From UBA5794 sp965368815 (GTDB taxonomy: Bacteria; Actinomycetota; Acidimicrobiia; Spongiisociales; UBA5794): a DNA stretch of 22,988 nucleotides. Each line of letters opens with the position of its first letter. Position 1 is the first letter of the stretch. The translations under genes and the position numbers were made by a program. The DNA lies in assembly GCA_965368815.1 (NCBI GenBank), contig CBDUOH010000030.1:1-22988 (forward strand), given 5' to 3'. The notes under the pieces are model-generated. The model was not told the origin of the DNA. It saw only the letters and a list, made by a program, of their open reading frames with translations, and ran no database searches. Of the stretch, positions 1-7,990 are shown one piece after another.

Positions 1-157
1 CGTTTCTGACTCCCAACGATGTGTTCCAACTGGTTCGTGTAGGCAATGTGTCGTTTGCCGGGTGCTGCGGTTCTCCGTTCGAGCGACCGTGGCGGAGCGG
101 GCGTTTGGAGCCCATGCGAGGGCGTGCTGTCGAATTCTCGGTGCCTCAGGGTTGCCC

Positions 158-163
158 TAGAGT
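158..163 (+). promoter_or_regulatory. possible -10 box upstream of ppsA
   Basis: TAGAGT fits the relaxed TAnnnT form seen in high-GC actinobacterial promoters and lies 38 bases before the chosen ppsA start. No convincing -35 is visible at the usual distance. Bases 1-201 show no other gene I can support; the only ORF there has no recognisable protein and runs into ppsA in another frame. Confidence 0.2.
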
Positions 164-201
164 GCGTGCGGTAGCACATTCCCTGATTGGACACCCACAC
201 C

Positions 202-2556
202 ATGACCCCAATGATTCAATGGCTCGACTCGGTCGGCCTTGACGATCTCGCCCAAGTCGGAGGGAAGAACTCGTCCCTCGGGGAGATGCTCTCGGCACTC
301 ACCGACGCCGGCGTGACCGTACCCGGAGGGTTCGCAACCACTGCAGACGCTTTCAGGTCGTTCCTTGCGGATGGCAAGCTCGATACCCGTATCGCTGAGA
401 TCATTTCCGATGTGGACGTCGAGGATGTCGTGGCGCTCGCCGTGGCCGGCAAGCAGATCCGCACGCTCATCGAACAGGCTCCCTTGTCGTCTCAACTCGA
501 AGCCGAGATCCGGACCGCGTACGCCAGGATGGATGAGCAGGTCGACGGCGAATTGACGGTCGCCGTTCGATCGTCCGCGACCGCCGAGGATCTTCCCGAT
601 GCGTCGTTCGCCGGTCAGCAGGAAACCTTCCTCAACGTGCGGGGCATCGACTCCGTCCTCGAGTCGGTGCGTCTCGTCTTTGCGTCGCTCTACAACGACC
701 GGGCCATCGCCTACCGGGCGCACAAAGGGTTCGCCGACAGCGACGTGGCAATCTCGGTGGGCGTCCAGCACATGGTCAGGGCGGGCGAAGGGGCAAGCGG
801 TGTCATGTTCTCGATCGACACCGAGTCAGGCTTCGACCAGGTCGTGTTCATCACCTCGACGTATGGGCTCGGCGAGTTGCTCGTCCAGGGGGCGGTCGAA
901 CCCGACGAGTACTACGTCTCGAAGGTGGCGCTCGCCAGTGACCGCTCGGCGATTCTTCGGCGACAACTCGGCGACAAGCATCAGCGGATGACGTTCGGAC
1001 CCAGCGGTGGCGTCGAAGTGATCGACGTCCCTCGCACTGAGCAGAACACCTTTTCCTTGACCGATGACGAGGCCACCGAGCTGGCCCGCATCGCCGTGAC
1101 CATCGAGAACCATTACGGACGACCGATGGACATCGAGTGGGCCAAGGACGGCGTCGATGGCAAGCTGTACATCCTCCAGGCCCGCCCGGAGACCGTGACC
1201 AGCCAGGACTCGGGAAGGGTGCTCGAACGGTTCCACAGCAAGACGGTGGCCGAGCCGCTTGTCGTCGGGCGAAGTGTGGGGCAGAGGATCGGTGTCGGTC
1301 CGGTACGGATCGTGGCGAGTCCCGACCAGATGCATGAGGTGCAGCCCGGTGATGTGCTCGTCGCCGACATGACCGACCCCGATTGGGAGCCTGTGATGGG
1401 TCGAGCCTCTGCCATCGTCACGAACCGGGGAGGTCGTACCTGTCACGCCGCGATCATCGCCAGGGAGCTCGGGATCCCGGCTGTCGTGGGTTCGGGGAAT
1501 GCGACAACCGAACTCACCGACGGGGAGACCGTGACCGTTTCGTGCGCCGAGGGTGACACGGGATACGTCTACCCCGGGGCCATCGAGTTCGAGGTCCAGC
1601 GGATCGAGCTGGATGCCATGCCTCCGATCCCGCTCAAGGTGATGATGAACGTGGCGAATCCTGAACGAGCATTTGCCTTCGCTCGGATCCCCAACGACGG
1701 AGTGGGGCTTGCAAGGGTCGAATTCGTCATCAACAGCGTGATTGGTGTCCACCCACGGGCACTGTTGGAGCCCGACAGTCTGCCTCAGGACATCCGAGCC
1801 GAGGTCGAGGACCGGATCGCCGGGTACCCCGATGGGCGTACGTTCTTCGTCGACAAGCTCAAGGAGGGTGTTGCCACGATCGCCGCGGCGTTCCACCCGA
1901 AGCCCGTGATCGTGCGCCTGTCGGATTTCAAGTCGAACGAGTACGCCCACCTCGTCGGTGGGTCGTTGTTCGAGCCGGAGGAGGAGAACCCGATGATCGG
2001 GTTCCGCGGCGCCTCCCGGTACGTTGCGCCCGACTTCGCCGATGCCTTCGCACTCGAGTGCGAAGCGCTCCGTGCCGTTCGCGACGATATGGGCTTCACC
2101 AATGTTGAGATCATGATTCCGTTCGTCAGAACGGTGCCGCAGGCCGAGGCGGTCATCGCAACTCTTGAACACAATGGCATCGTTCGGGGCGAGAACGGGC
2201 TCCGGCTCATCATGATGTGCGAGGTGCCTTCGAATGCATTGCTCGCGGATCAGTTCCTCGATCTGTTCGATGGCTTTTCCATCGGTTCGAACGATCTGAC
2301 CCAGTTCACGTTGGCGCTCGATCGCGACTCGGCGCTCGTGGCGGATCTGTTCGACGAACGCGACCCAGCAGTCAAGATGCTGATCAGTTCGGCCATCAAA
2401 GCATGCACCGCACGCTCGAAGTACATCGGGATCTGCGGTCAGGGGCCTTCTGACCACATCGACTTCGCAGAGTGGCTTGCCAGCGAGGGCATCGAGAGCA
2501 TCTCGCTCAATCCTGACACGGTCCTTGAGACCTGGCTTGCGATCGCACGTTCATGA
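202..2556 (+). CDS. ppsA: phosphoenolpyruvate synthase (pyruvate, water dikinase)
   Basis: Converts pyruvate, ATP and water to phosphoenolpyruvate, AMP and phosphate in the cytoplasm, the first step of gluconeogenesis from pyruvate. The 784-residue length matches E. coli PpsA (about 792), and I recognise long stretches of near identity. The N-terminal ATP-grasp part carries VGGKNSSLGEM and AVRSSATAEDLPDASFAGQQ. The central phosphohistidine domain has GGRTCHAAIIARELGIPAVVG with the swivelling His at residue 415. The C-terminal PEP/pyruvate TIM barrel has EENPMIGFRGA, and GICGQGPSD with the catalytic Cys at 745. The start is uncertain: TTG 187, ATG 202 and ATG 211 are in frame and none has a good ribosome binding site. 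I chose 202. The stop overlaps the start of ppsR by four bases, so the two should be co-translated. Confidence 0.97.
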   Translation: MTPMIQWLDSVGLDDLAQVGGKNSSLGEMLSALTDAGVTVPGGFATTADAFRSFLADGKLDTRIAEIISDVDVEDVVALAVAGKQIRTLIEQAPLSSQLEAEIRTAYARMDEQVDGELTVAVRSSATAEDLPDASFAGQQETFLNVRGIDSVLESVRLVFASLYNDRAIAYRAHKGFADSDVAISVGVQHMVRAGEGASGVMFSIDTESGFDQVVFITSTYGLGELLVQGAVEPDEYYVSKVALASDRSAILRRQLGDKHQRMTFGPSGGVEVIDVPRTEQNTFSLTDDEATELARIAVTIENHYGRPMDIEWAKDGVDGKLYILQARPETVTSQDSGRVLERFHSKTVAEPLVVGRSVGQRIGVGPVRIVASPDQMHEVQPGDVLVADMTDPDWEPVMGRASAIVTNRGGRTCHAAIIARELGIPAVVGSGNATTELTDGETVTVSCAEGDTGYVYPGAIEFEVQRIELDAMPPIPLKVMMNVANPERAFAFARIPNDGVGLARVEFVINSVIGVHPRALLEPDSLPQDIRAEVEDRIAGYPDGRTFFVDKLKEGVATIAAAFHPKPVIVRLSDFKSNEYAHLVGGSLFEPEEENPMIGFRGASRYVAPDFADAFALECEALRAVRDDMGFTNVEIMIPFVRTVPQAEAVIATLEHNGIVRGENGLRLIMMCEVPSNALLADQFLDLFDGFSIGSNDLTQFTLALDRDSALVADLFDERDPAVKMLISSAIKACTARSKYIGICGQGPSDHIDFAEWLASEGIESISLNPDTVLETWLAIARS

Positions 2557-3377
2557 GCGCCGGACCTCGCCTCGTGTACTGCGTGTCGGACCACACAGGA
2601 GTCACGGCCGAGGTCATCGCCCACAGCCTGGTGACACGATTCGAAGGCGTCCAGGCGCAGTATGCGACCCGGCCGTTTGTCGACGATGTGGCCAAGGTGG
2701 AGGCGCTCGTAAACGAGATCAACACCGCTGCAGCGAATGGCCAGGCACCCATCGTGTTCAGCACGATCATCGACCCGGACATCGGCCAAATGCTCAAACG
2801 GGCAGACGCCGTTGTCGTGGGACTGTTCGAGCCGTTCGTCGAGAGACTTTCAGCTGAGTTCGGTCTCAGCCCGACCACAGCGGTCGGTACCTACCACAGC
2901 GTGTCAAATGCGGCGGTCTACCAGATGCGTCTCGATGCGGTTGAATTCGCACTAGCCACCGACGATGGCCTCGGACTCGATCGCTACGCCGAAGCGGACG
3001 TCATCGTCACCGGGGTCTCCCGCGTTGGGAAGACGCCGACGTGTCTGTATCTCGCAATGCAGTACGGCGTGCGTGCTGCCAACTTCCCGCTCACATCCGA
3101 GGTCCTGGACAAGCGACAATTCAACGACGTTCTCGAGGCCCACAGCAGCCGATTGTTCGGACTCACCATCGACCCCGTCCAGCTGTATCAGATCCGGCAG
3201 AAGCGTCGTCCCGACAGCGGCTACGCATCCCTTGAGAAGTGCACAGAGGAGCTTGAGATCGCCGAGTGGCTGTTCCGTAGGCGCCGTGTTCCGTTCGTCG
3301 ACACCACGGTCCGATCAATCGAGGAGATCTCAGCAACAATCCTCGAACAGGCAAAGCTCGAGCGACGCGTCAGCTGA
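2553..3377 (+). CDS. ppsR: PEP synthase regulatory protein (bifunctional ADP-dependent kinase / Pi-dependent phosphorylase)
   Basis: Member of the PSRP/DUF299 family, which inactivates PEP synthase by ADP-dependent phosphorylation of a threonine next to the catalytic histidine and reactivates it by phosphate-dependent dephosphorylation. The 274-residue length is typical. The N-terminus (VYCVSDHTGVTAE) is the family hallmark, and the P-loop GVSRVGKT lies at residues 154-161, followed by a TPTCLYLAMQYG segment. The ATG overlaps the ppsA stop (ATGA), so target and regulator form one operon. The presumed target Thr is present in PpsA (GGRTCH), which supports a working pair. Confidence in family and role is high; direction of regulation in vivo cannot be seen here. 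Confidence 0.95.
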   Translation: MSAGPRLVYCVSDHTGVTAEVIAHSLVTRFEGVQAQYATRPFVDDVAKVEALVNEINTAAANGQAPIVFSTIIDPDIGQMLKRADAVVVGLFEPFVERLSAEFGLSPTTAVGTYHSVSNAAVYQMRLDAVEFALATDDGLGLDRYAEADVIVTGVSRVGKTPTCLYLAMQYGVRAANFPLTSEVLDKRQFNDVLEAHSSRLFGLTIDPVQLYQIRQKRRPDSGYASLEKCTEELEIAEWLFRRRRVPFVDTTVRSIEEISATILEQAKLERRVS

Positions 3378-3453
3378 CTTTCGGTGGTGCTGAAGTACGC
3401 CACGTTTCGGAGCTTTGGTAGCGTGACGCAGAACTGCGAACCGGAGAGACTGC

Positions 3454-4659
3454 GTGCGCCCACTCGAAGATGTCCGAATCATTGCGGTCGAACAGTATGG
3501 AGCGGGCCCATGGGCCTCGTTGCAACTGGCCGATCTTGGAGCCGAAGTCATCAAGATCGAGGATCCGAGCACGGGTGGCGATGTCGGGCGGTATGTGCCG
3601 CCGTACGCCGGTGACCGCGACAGCCTGTTCTTCCAGGCATTCAACCGGAACAAGCAGAGCATCGCTCTCGACCTGACGACCGAGGCGGGACGTTCGGTTC
3701 TCCATGACCTCGTAGCCCAGTCCGATGCCTTGATCTCGAACCTTCGCGGGGATGTCCCCGCACGGCTCGGTCTCCTCTACAACGATGTCAAGGTCGCGAA
3801 TCCGTCCATCGTCTGCTGCTCCCTGTCTGCCTACGGCATGACAGGGCCCCGGGCAGCCGACCCGGGGTACGACTACGTCATCCAGGGGCTCACCGGCTGG
3901 ATGAGTCTCACCGGTGATCCCGACGGTCCGCCGACAAAGACCGGACTGTCGCTTGTCGATTTCGCCGGCGGATACGTGGCGGCCATAAGCCTCCTCGCTG
4001 GGATCCATGAAGCTCGGAGAACCGGAATCGGCATGGACTGTGACGTGAGCCTCTTCGACACAGCGGTGTCACTCCTCAACTATGTCGGTACATGGACGCT
4101 GTCTCGCGATGAGTACGAACCGCCTCGCACCCACCAGTCGGCGCACCCGTCGATTGTTCCGTTCCAGGCGTTCGAGACGGCGGATGGTTGGATCATGATC
4201 GCGTGTGCCAAGCAGAAGTTCTGGTTGCTCCTGACCCAAGGGATGGGGCTCGAATCGCTCGCCACAGACGATCGATTCGTCGGTTTCGCCGAGCGCTACG
4301 AACACAGAGAGGAACTCCTCGCGACGCTTGCCCGCCGTTTCAAAGAACGCGGAACCGCTGCGTGGGTGGAGACCCTCCAGGGGCTTGGTGTTCCCTGCGG
4401 TCCCGTCAACGATGTCCGTGGGGCGTTCGACGACGCCCACGTCGCTGCTCGTGATCTTGTCATGGAATACGAGCTCGACCACCTCGGAACCGTGCGGACC
4501 CCCCGGACTGCGGCACGGGTCGGGGATGCTGTCCCTGGCCGAGCTCCCGGCCCGCGATTGGCCGAGCATCGTGACACGGTGCTCCAGGGTCTGCTCGGCT
4601 ACACGCCCAGCGACATCGAGACCCTCCAGGGGCAGGGCGCTTTCGGGGACTCCGAGTAG
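3454..4659 (+). CDS. CaiB/BaiF family (class III) CoA-transferase
   Basis: Moves CoA between carboxylic acids through an aspartyl-CoA intermediate. The 401 residues span the usual family length. The N-terminal AVEQYGAGPWASLQLADLGAEVIKIE, the NRNKQSIALDL block and SAYGMTGP are family hallmarks. The expected catalytic Asp is at residue 140 in DPGYDYVIQG. The C-terminal part has the usual PCGPVND motif. The GTG start is preceded by GGAGAG at good spacing. A CitE-type lyase follows 50 bases downstream. In itaconate/citramalate and related pathways, a CoA-transferase and such a lyase act in sequence: activation, then C-C cleavage to acetyl-CoA and a 2-oxoacid. The substrate cannot be read from sequence. 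Formyl-CoA/oxalate, carnitine and succinyl-CoA-dependent members share this fold. Confidence 0.92.
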   Translation: MRPLEDVRIIAVEQYGAGPWASLQLADLGAEVIKIEDPSTGGDVGRYVPPYAGDRDSLFFQAFNRNKQSIALDLTTEAGRSVLHDLVAQSDALISNLRGDVPARLGLLYNDVKVANPSIVCCSLSAYGMTGPRAADPGYDYVIQGLTGWMSLTGDPDGPPTKTGLSLVDFAGGYVAAISLLAGIHEARRTGIGMDCDVSLFDTAVSLLNYVGTWTLSRDEYEPPRTHQSAHPSIVPFQAFETADGWIMIACAKQKFWLLLTQGMGLESLATDDRFVGFAERYEHREELLATLARRFKERGTAAWVETLQGLGVPCGPVNDVRGAFDDAHVAARDLVMEYELDHLGTVRTPRTAARVGDAVPGRAPGPRLAEHRDTVLQGLLGYTPSDIETLQGQGAFGDSE

Positions 4660-4709
4660 CGTGACCGCGACACGCGTCCATCAAGGATCGACCGGGAGAA
4701 GATGACACG

Positions 4710-5546
4710 ATGATTGCTCGTTCCTACTTGTTCGTCCCGGGCGACCGACCCGAGATGCTCGCCCGGGCACCCGAGCGGGGCGCCGACGCTGTCATAGCGG
4801 ATCTTGAGGATGCCGTGGCATTGCAGCGGAAAGCAGACGCTCGCGAGATCACACGGGAGTGGCTCGACGCAGTCGACCGTGGCGGGCGGTGTCAGCTGTG
4901 GGTCCGCCTGAACAGTGGAGATCTGTTCGCCGAGGATGTCGCGGTCCTCGAGGGGCAGGGCATCGACGGGGTGGTCCTCCCCAAACTTGCGAACGCAGCC
5001 GAGACGAAACAAGCGATTGATGTCGTGACGGCGTCCGGACTCGCTGACAAGGCGATTGCGCTCATCGAGACTGCCAAGGGTGTCCAACACGTCGACGCCA
5101 TCGCCCAGGTGGCGGGCGTCCACCAGCTGATGATCGGTGAGGTCGACCTCGGCGGTGACCTCGGTACGGTGCCCGACGACCCGATCTGGGATGCGATCCG
5201 GATCCGTCTCGTGATCGCATCAGCCGCTGCGGGCATCCAGCCACCGATCGGGCCGGTCGATTCATCCTTTGTGGACGTCGGCCGGTTGAGCGCCGACACG
5301 CAGCGTCTCAAGCGAATGGGGTTCGCAAGTCGATCGGCGATCCACCCTGCACAGATCGAACCGATCCACACCGGGCTGGCTCCGACCGAAGCAGAGATCG
5401 CTCGAGCGACCGAGCTGGTCGCGTCCTTCGACAGAGCCGATTCGATGGCCCACGGTGCATACGTCGGCCCCGATGGCGAGATGGTCGACGTGGCCCACGT
5501 GAAGTGGGCCCGCCGAATCCTCTCATTGGTCGACCGCCAGCGTTGA
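4710..5546 (+). CDS. HpcH/HpaI-CitE family acyl-CoA lyase (citramalyl/malyl-CoA lyase-like)
   Basis: A 278-residue TIM-barrel protein of the CitE-like family, which cleaves (or condenses) 3-hydroxyacyl-CoA esters such as citramalyl-CoA or malyl-CoA, or acts on citryl-ACP in true CitE. Visible motifs: LFVPGDRPEML at the N-terminus, DLEDAV at 31-36, an Arg at 66 in VRLN, VVLPK at 88-92, the metal-ligand Glu120 in ALIETAKG, GEVDLGGDLG at 143-152, and SRSAIHPAQI toward the C-terminus. The start is ATG, with GGGAGAAGA upstream. No citDF subunits are nearby, so a citrate lyase complex is unlikely. The adjacent CoA-transferase points to a free CoA-ester substrate (inference). A thioesterase role, reported for some relatives, is also possible. 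Confidence 0.88.
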   Translation: MIARSYLFVPGDRPEMLARAPERGADAVIADLEDAVALQRKADAREITREWLDAVDRGGRCQLWVRLNSGDLFAEDVAVLEGQGIDGVVLPKLANAAETKQAIDVVTASGLADKAIALIETAKGVQHVDAIAQVAGVHQLMIGEVDLGGDLGTVPDDPIWDAIRIRLVIASAAAGIQPPIGPVDSSFVDVGRLSADTQRLKRMGFASRSAIHPAQIEPIHTGLAPTEAEIARATELVASFDRADSMAHGAYVGPDGEMVDVAHVKWARRILSLVDRQR

Positions 5547-5560
5547 GACGATTCGGCGAA

Positions 5561-5596
5561 CCGGCGCCCAAGTAGGCTGGCCCAGGTCGGCGCCGG
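5561..5596 (+). other. intergenic stem-loop
   Basis: CCGGCGCC (5561-5568) and GGCGCCGG (5589-5596) are perfect complements around a 20-base loop, in the 100-base gap between the lyase and DSD1-like genes. No T-run follows, so it is not a standard intrinsic terminator. A TAGGCT box (5573-5578) sits in the loop. The gap also holds CCCCCAGGGGG (5629-5639), whose G-run is the likely ribosome binding site for the next gene. Confidence 0.35.
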
Positions 5597-5646
5597 CGTC
5601 CGGGGTCGGCGGACAGATTCTCAACATTCCCCCAGGGGGTTGGCTC

Positions 5647-6867
5647 GTGACCACTGAAAAAGGCGTTCCATTCTTCACCGACCAAGCGCAGCTATGGTCG
5701 ATCTTCGATGACGACGTGGCATTCCCCACTGCCGTTCTGTTGGACTCGGCGCTGAGCCACAACAGTCAGTCGATGATGGCGTTCTGTGACAAGGCGGGTG
5801 TCTCACTCGCACCGCACGGCAAGACGACCATGACCCCGGCAATATTCGCGCGTCAGATCGCAGATGGTTCATGGGCAATAACCGCAGCCAGCGTATGGCA
5901 GGCGATGCAAATGCGGGCGGCGGGTGTAGAACGGGTCCTCATCGCCAACCAGGTGGTGACACCTGGCGAATTGGCGTGGCTCGCCCGAGCGATCAACGAA
6001 GGCTTCCAGGTCTACTGCTACGTCGATTCAGTCGCTGGTGTCGAGATCATGACCGACAGTCTCCAGCAGGCCGGAGCGACCAAGCCGCTCCCCGTGCTGC
6101 TTGAGATCGGCGTCGTCGGCGGACGAACCGGCGTCCGGACCCTCGATGAGGCGCTCGTTGTGGCCGAAGCGGCTGCGAATTCACCGCATCTCGCCCTTAC
6201 CGGCACGGCCGGATTCGAAGGCATCATCACCGGATCCGAGACGGCGACCGCAGGAGAGCTGGTGGACGAGTTCCTCGATCACATCGTCGAAGCCACCCAT
6301 GCCGTGGCTGCGAAGGGCTGGTTCGAGCCCACGCCCGAGGTGATTGTCACTGCCGGAGGCAGCGCTTTCTTCGACCATGTCGTCGACAGGTTCTCCCGCG
6401 TTGCGATCGACGACCCCGTTCGGGTTGTCATTCGCAGTGGCTGCTACATCACCCATGACGATGGTGGATACGATCGCTCGTCTCCTCTGGGTGCGAACAA
6501 GCGCATCGAGGGAACTCGCTTCATCCCTGCAATCGAGGTTTGGGGACCAGTGCTGTCCCGACCTGAGCCCGGTCGCGTCATCGTCGGTGTCGGCAAACGC
6601 GATGTGACGAGCGATGGTTTGCTCCCACTTGCCAAGAAGGTGCGCCGGCGCGGATCCGATGAGGTCACGGGGATTACACCTGTCCGCGCCGTCGCCCTGA
6701 ACGATCAGCACGCGTACGTCGACATCGACCCTGAGCTCGGTCTTGCAGTCGGTGACCTGGTCGGGTTCGGGATTTCGCACCCGTGCCTCACGTTCGACAA
6801 GTGGCGTTCGATGGCCATCGTGGACGACGACTACCGGGTGCTCGAGGTTGCCAACACCACGTTCTGA
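5647..6867 (+). CDS. DSD1/D-threonine aldolase-like PLP enzyme (D-serine or D-3-hydroxyaspartate dehydratase-like; amino acid deaminase)
   Basis: A fold-type III (alanine racemase-like barrel) PLP protein of 406 residues. The PLP lysine is expected at residue 59 in APHGKTTMTP. The C-terminal domain ends with GFGISHPCLTFDKW, where His378 and Cys380 form the His-x-Cys pair that binds zinc in eukaryotic-type D-serine dehydratase (DSD1) and in D-threo-3-hydroxyaspartate dehydratase. These enzymes eliminate water and ammonia from D-hydroxy amino acids to give pyruvate or oxaloacetate; D-threonine aldolases share the fold but cleave to glycine. The GTG start has a GGGGG run 7 bases upstream, which can itself pair with a C-run in a very short hairpin. 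Two more amino-acid enzymes follow on the same strand. Family confidence is high; the exact substrate is open. Confidence 0.9.
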   Translation: MTTEKGVPFFTDQAQLWSIFDDDVAFPTAVLLDSALSHNSQSMMAFCDKAGVSLAPHGKTTMTPAIFARQIADGSWAITAASVWQAMQMRAAGVERVLIANQVVTPGELAWLARAINEGFQVYCYVDSVAGVEIMTDSLQQAGATKPLPVLLEIGVVGGRTGVRTLDEALVVAEAAANSPHLALTGTAGFEGIITGSETATAGELVDEFLDHIVEATHAVAAKGWFEPTPEVIVTAGGSAFFDHVVDRFSRVAIDDPVRVVIRSGCYITHDDGGYDRSSPLGANKRIEGTRFIPAIEVWGPVLSRPEPGRVIVGVGKRDVTSDGLLPLAKKVRRRGSDEVTGITPVRAVALNDQHAYVDIDPELGLAVGDLVGFGISHPCLTFDKWRSMAIVDDDYRVLEVANTTF

Positions 6868-6907
6868 TTCCTGATCGGCACTCCACGGCAGTGTGAACGC
6901 ACGGGGT

Positions 6908-6913
6908 TAAGCT
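6908..6913 (+). promoter_or_regulatory. possible -10 box for a leaderless transcript
   Basis: TAAGCT ends six bases before the ATG at 6920, so a promoter here would start RNA at or very near the start codon. No Shine-Dalgarno is seen before that ATG, which agrees with leaderless translation, common in actinobacteria. No good -35 is visible. Read-through from the upstream gene, 52 bases away, is the alternative. Confidence 0.25.
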
Positions 6914-6919
6914 CGCCCG

Positions 6920-7990
6920 ATGTGGCGATTCGCTGATCTGCTGGGCATCGAACCTTCTCCGACGGATTCCCTCGGAGAAGGTGACACACCGCTGCTGGGC
7001 GCCAGGAGATTCGCCGCGGTCGCGCACGGCGGGCCGTCCGTTTCATTCAAGGCTGAGTATCAGAATCCGACCGGTTCGTTCAAGGACCGGATCGCTGCGA
7101 TGGCGGGTGCCATCATCGCCCGCGACGGACTGCACGGCGCAGTAGGCACCTCGTCTGGGAATGGCGGAGCTGCAATCGCAGCTTTTGGAGCCAGGGCAGG
7201 GTTTCCGGTCGTGCTCTTCACCACGTCGGGGATCGTTGAGGGAAAGCTCAAGCAGATCCTCGCCCACGGCACCAAGACCCATATCGTCACCCAGCTTGGT
7301 TCGTCGAGTCGAGCCGCTGGGGGTGTCGCGCCGACAATCGCCGAGGTGGCAAAGGAGCACGGTTGGTTGGCCTTTCTCACCGGCGCGCGCTACGCCCCTG
7401 AGGCGATGCGCGGAGCCGAAACGATCGCATTTGAGCTCGCAACCCAAAGCCCTCGTGCCTCTGCGATATACGTTCCCGTCGGCGGCGGGGGACTGCTGGC
7501 GTCGATCTGGCGTGGATATCGACGCATGGGCCTCACGCCACCGAGGATCATCGGCGTACAGCCGGAAGGCTGCCCGACTCTCTCGCGCGGGATCCGGGGT
7601 CAACGTGACGCGCTCACGGACCCCGTGACCACCACGGTGTCGGGTCTCCAGGTGCCGGTCCTCTTCGACTTTGACGCCGTACCAGCCGTGACTGATTCCG
7701 GCGGGCATGTGGTCGAGGTGACCGATGAGCAGGTCTGGGAGGCACAACGACGCTTGGCGCGAGACGAGGGGATCTATGTGGAACCGGCTGGAGCGACTGC
7801 TGCCGCCGGACTGCTGGCTGACATCGCCACCGGTGCCGTGGACACCGGTGACGATGTGGTCGTGATTCTTTCCGGCGCAGGGCACAAGGATCCCGCATCG
7901 GCCGATCGGATGGGTGCCGACAATCCGGCTCGGCGGATCGACGCTGCTGAGCTGGGTGCGATCCTGTCCGAGATGACGGGTGCCATATGA
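6920..7990 (+). CDS. fold-type II PLP enzyme, threonine synthase/threonine dehydratase-like
   Basis: A 356-residue member of the tryptophan-synthase-beta superfamily. The PLP Lys is residue 55 in NPTGSFKDR; the substrate loop is GTSSGNGG (76-83); the phosphate-binding GGGG is at 188-191 in VPVGGGGLL; and SGAGHKDP (318-325) resembles the threonine synthase C-terminal motif. The order and spacing fit threonine synthase, but no other threonine-biosynthesis genes are near. The context is catabolic: a DSD1-like enzyme upstream, an aspartoacylase-like hydrolase overlapping downstream. A dehydratase or ammonia-lyase on an L-amino acid is therefore at least as likely (inference). The ATG lacks a ribosome binding site. 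Codons 11-21 contain a perfect 11-base inverted repeat. The stop overlaps the next start by four bases. Confidence 0.87.
   Translation: MWRFADLLGIEPSPTDSLGEGDTPLLGARRFAAVAHGGPSVSFKAEYQNPTGSFKDRIAAMAGAIIARDGLHGAVGTSSGNGGAAIAAFGARAGFPVVLFTTSGIVEGKLKQILAHGTKTHIVTQLGSSSRAAGGVAPTIAEVAKEHGWLAFLTGARYAPEAMRGAETIAFELATQSPRASAIYVPVGGGGLLASIWRGYRRMGLTPPRIIGVQPEGCPTLSRGIRGQRDALTDPVTTTVSGLQVPVLFDFDAVPAVTDSGGHVVEVTDEQVWEAQRRLARDEGIYVEPAGATAAAGLLADIATGAVDTGDDVVVILSGAGHKDPASADRMGADNPARRIDAAELGAILSEMTGAI
6952..6982 (+). other. perfect 11-bp-arm hairpin inside the start of the PLP gene
   Basis: ACCTTCTCCGA (6952-6962) and TCGGAGAAGGT (6972-6982) are exact reverse complements with a 9-base loop, beginning 33 bases after the start codon. 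No U-run follows. In RNA this would be a stable stem early in the message, just beyond an initiating ribosome. Confidence 0.6.

Noticed and set aside
826..2457. Long open frame antisense to ppsA (543 codons)
   Set aside because: It is the mirror of a strongly conserved gene in high-GC DNA, has no recognisable motif, and resembles no family I know.
4710..5546. Citrate lyase beta subunit (citE) of a citrate lyase complex
   Set aside because: No citD, citF, citC or citX genes are near; the partner is a class III CoA-transferase.
6920..7990. Housekeeping threonine synthase (thrC)
   Set aside because: Motifs fit the family, but no homoserine dehydrogenase or kinase gene is near and the neighbours are catabolic, so the symbol was not assigned.
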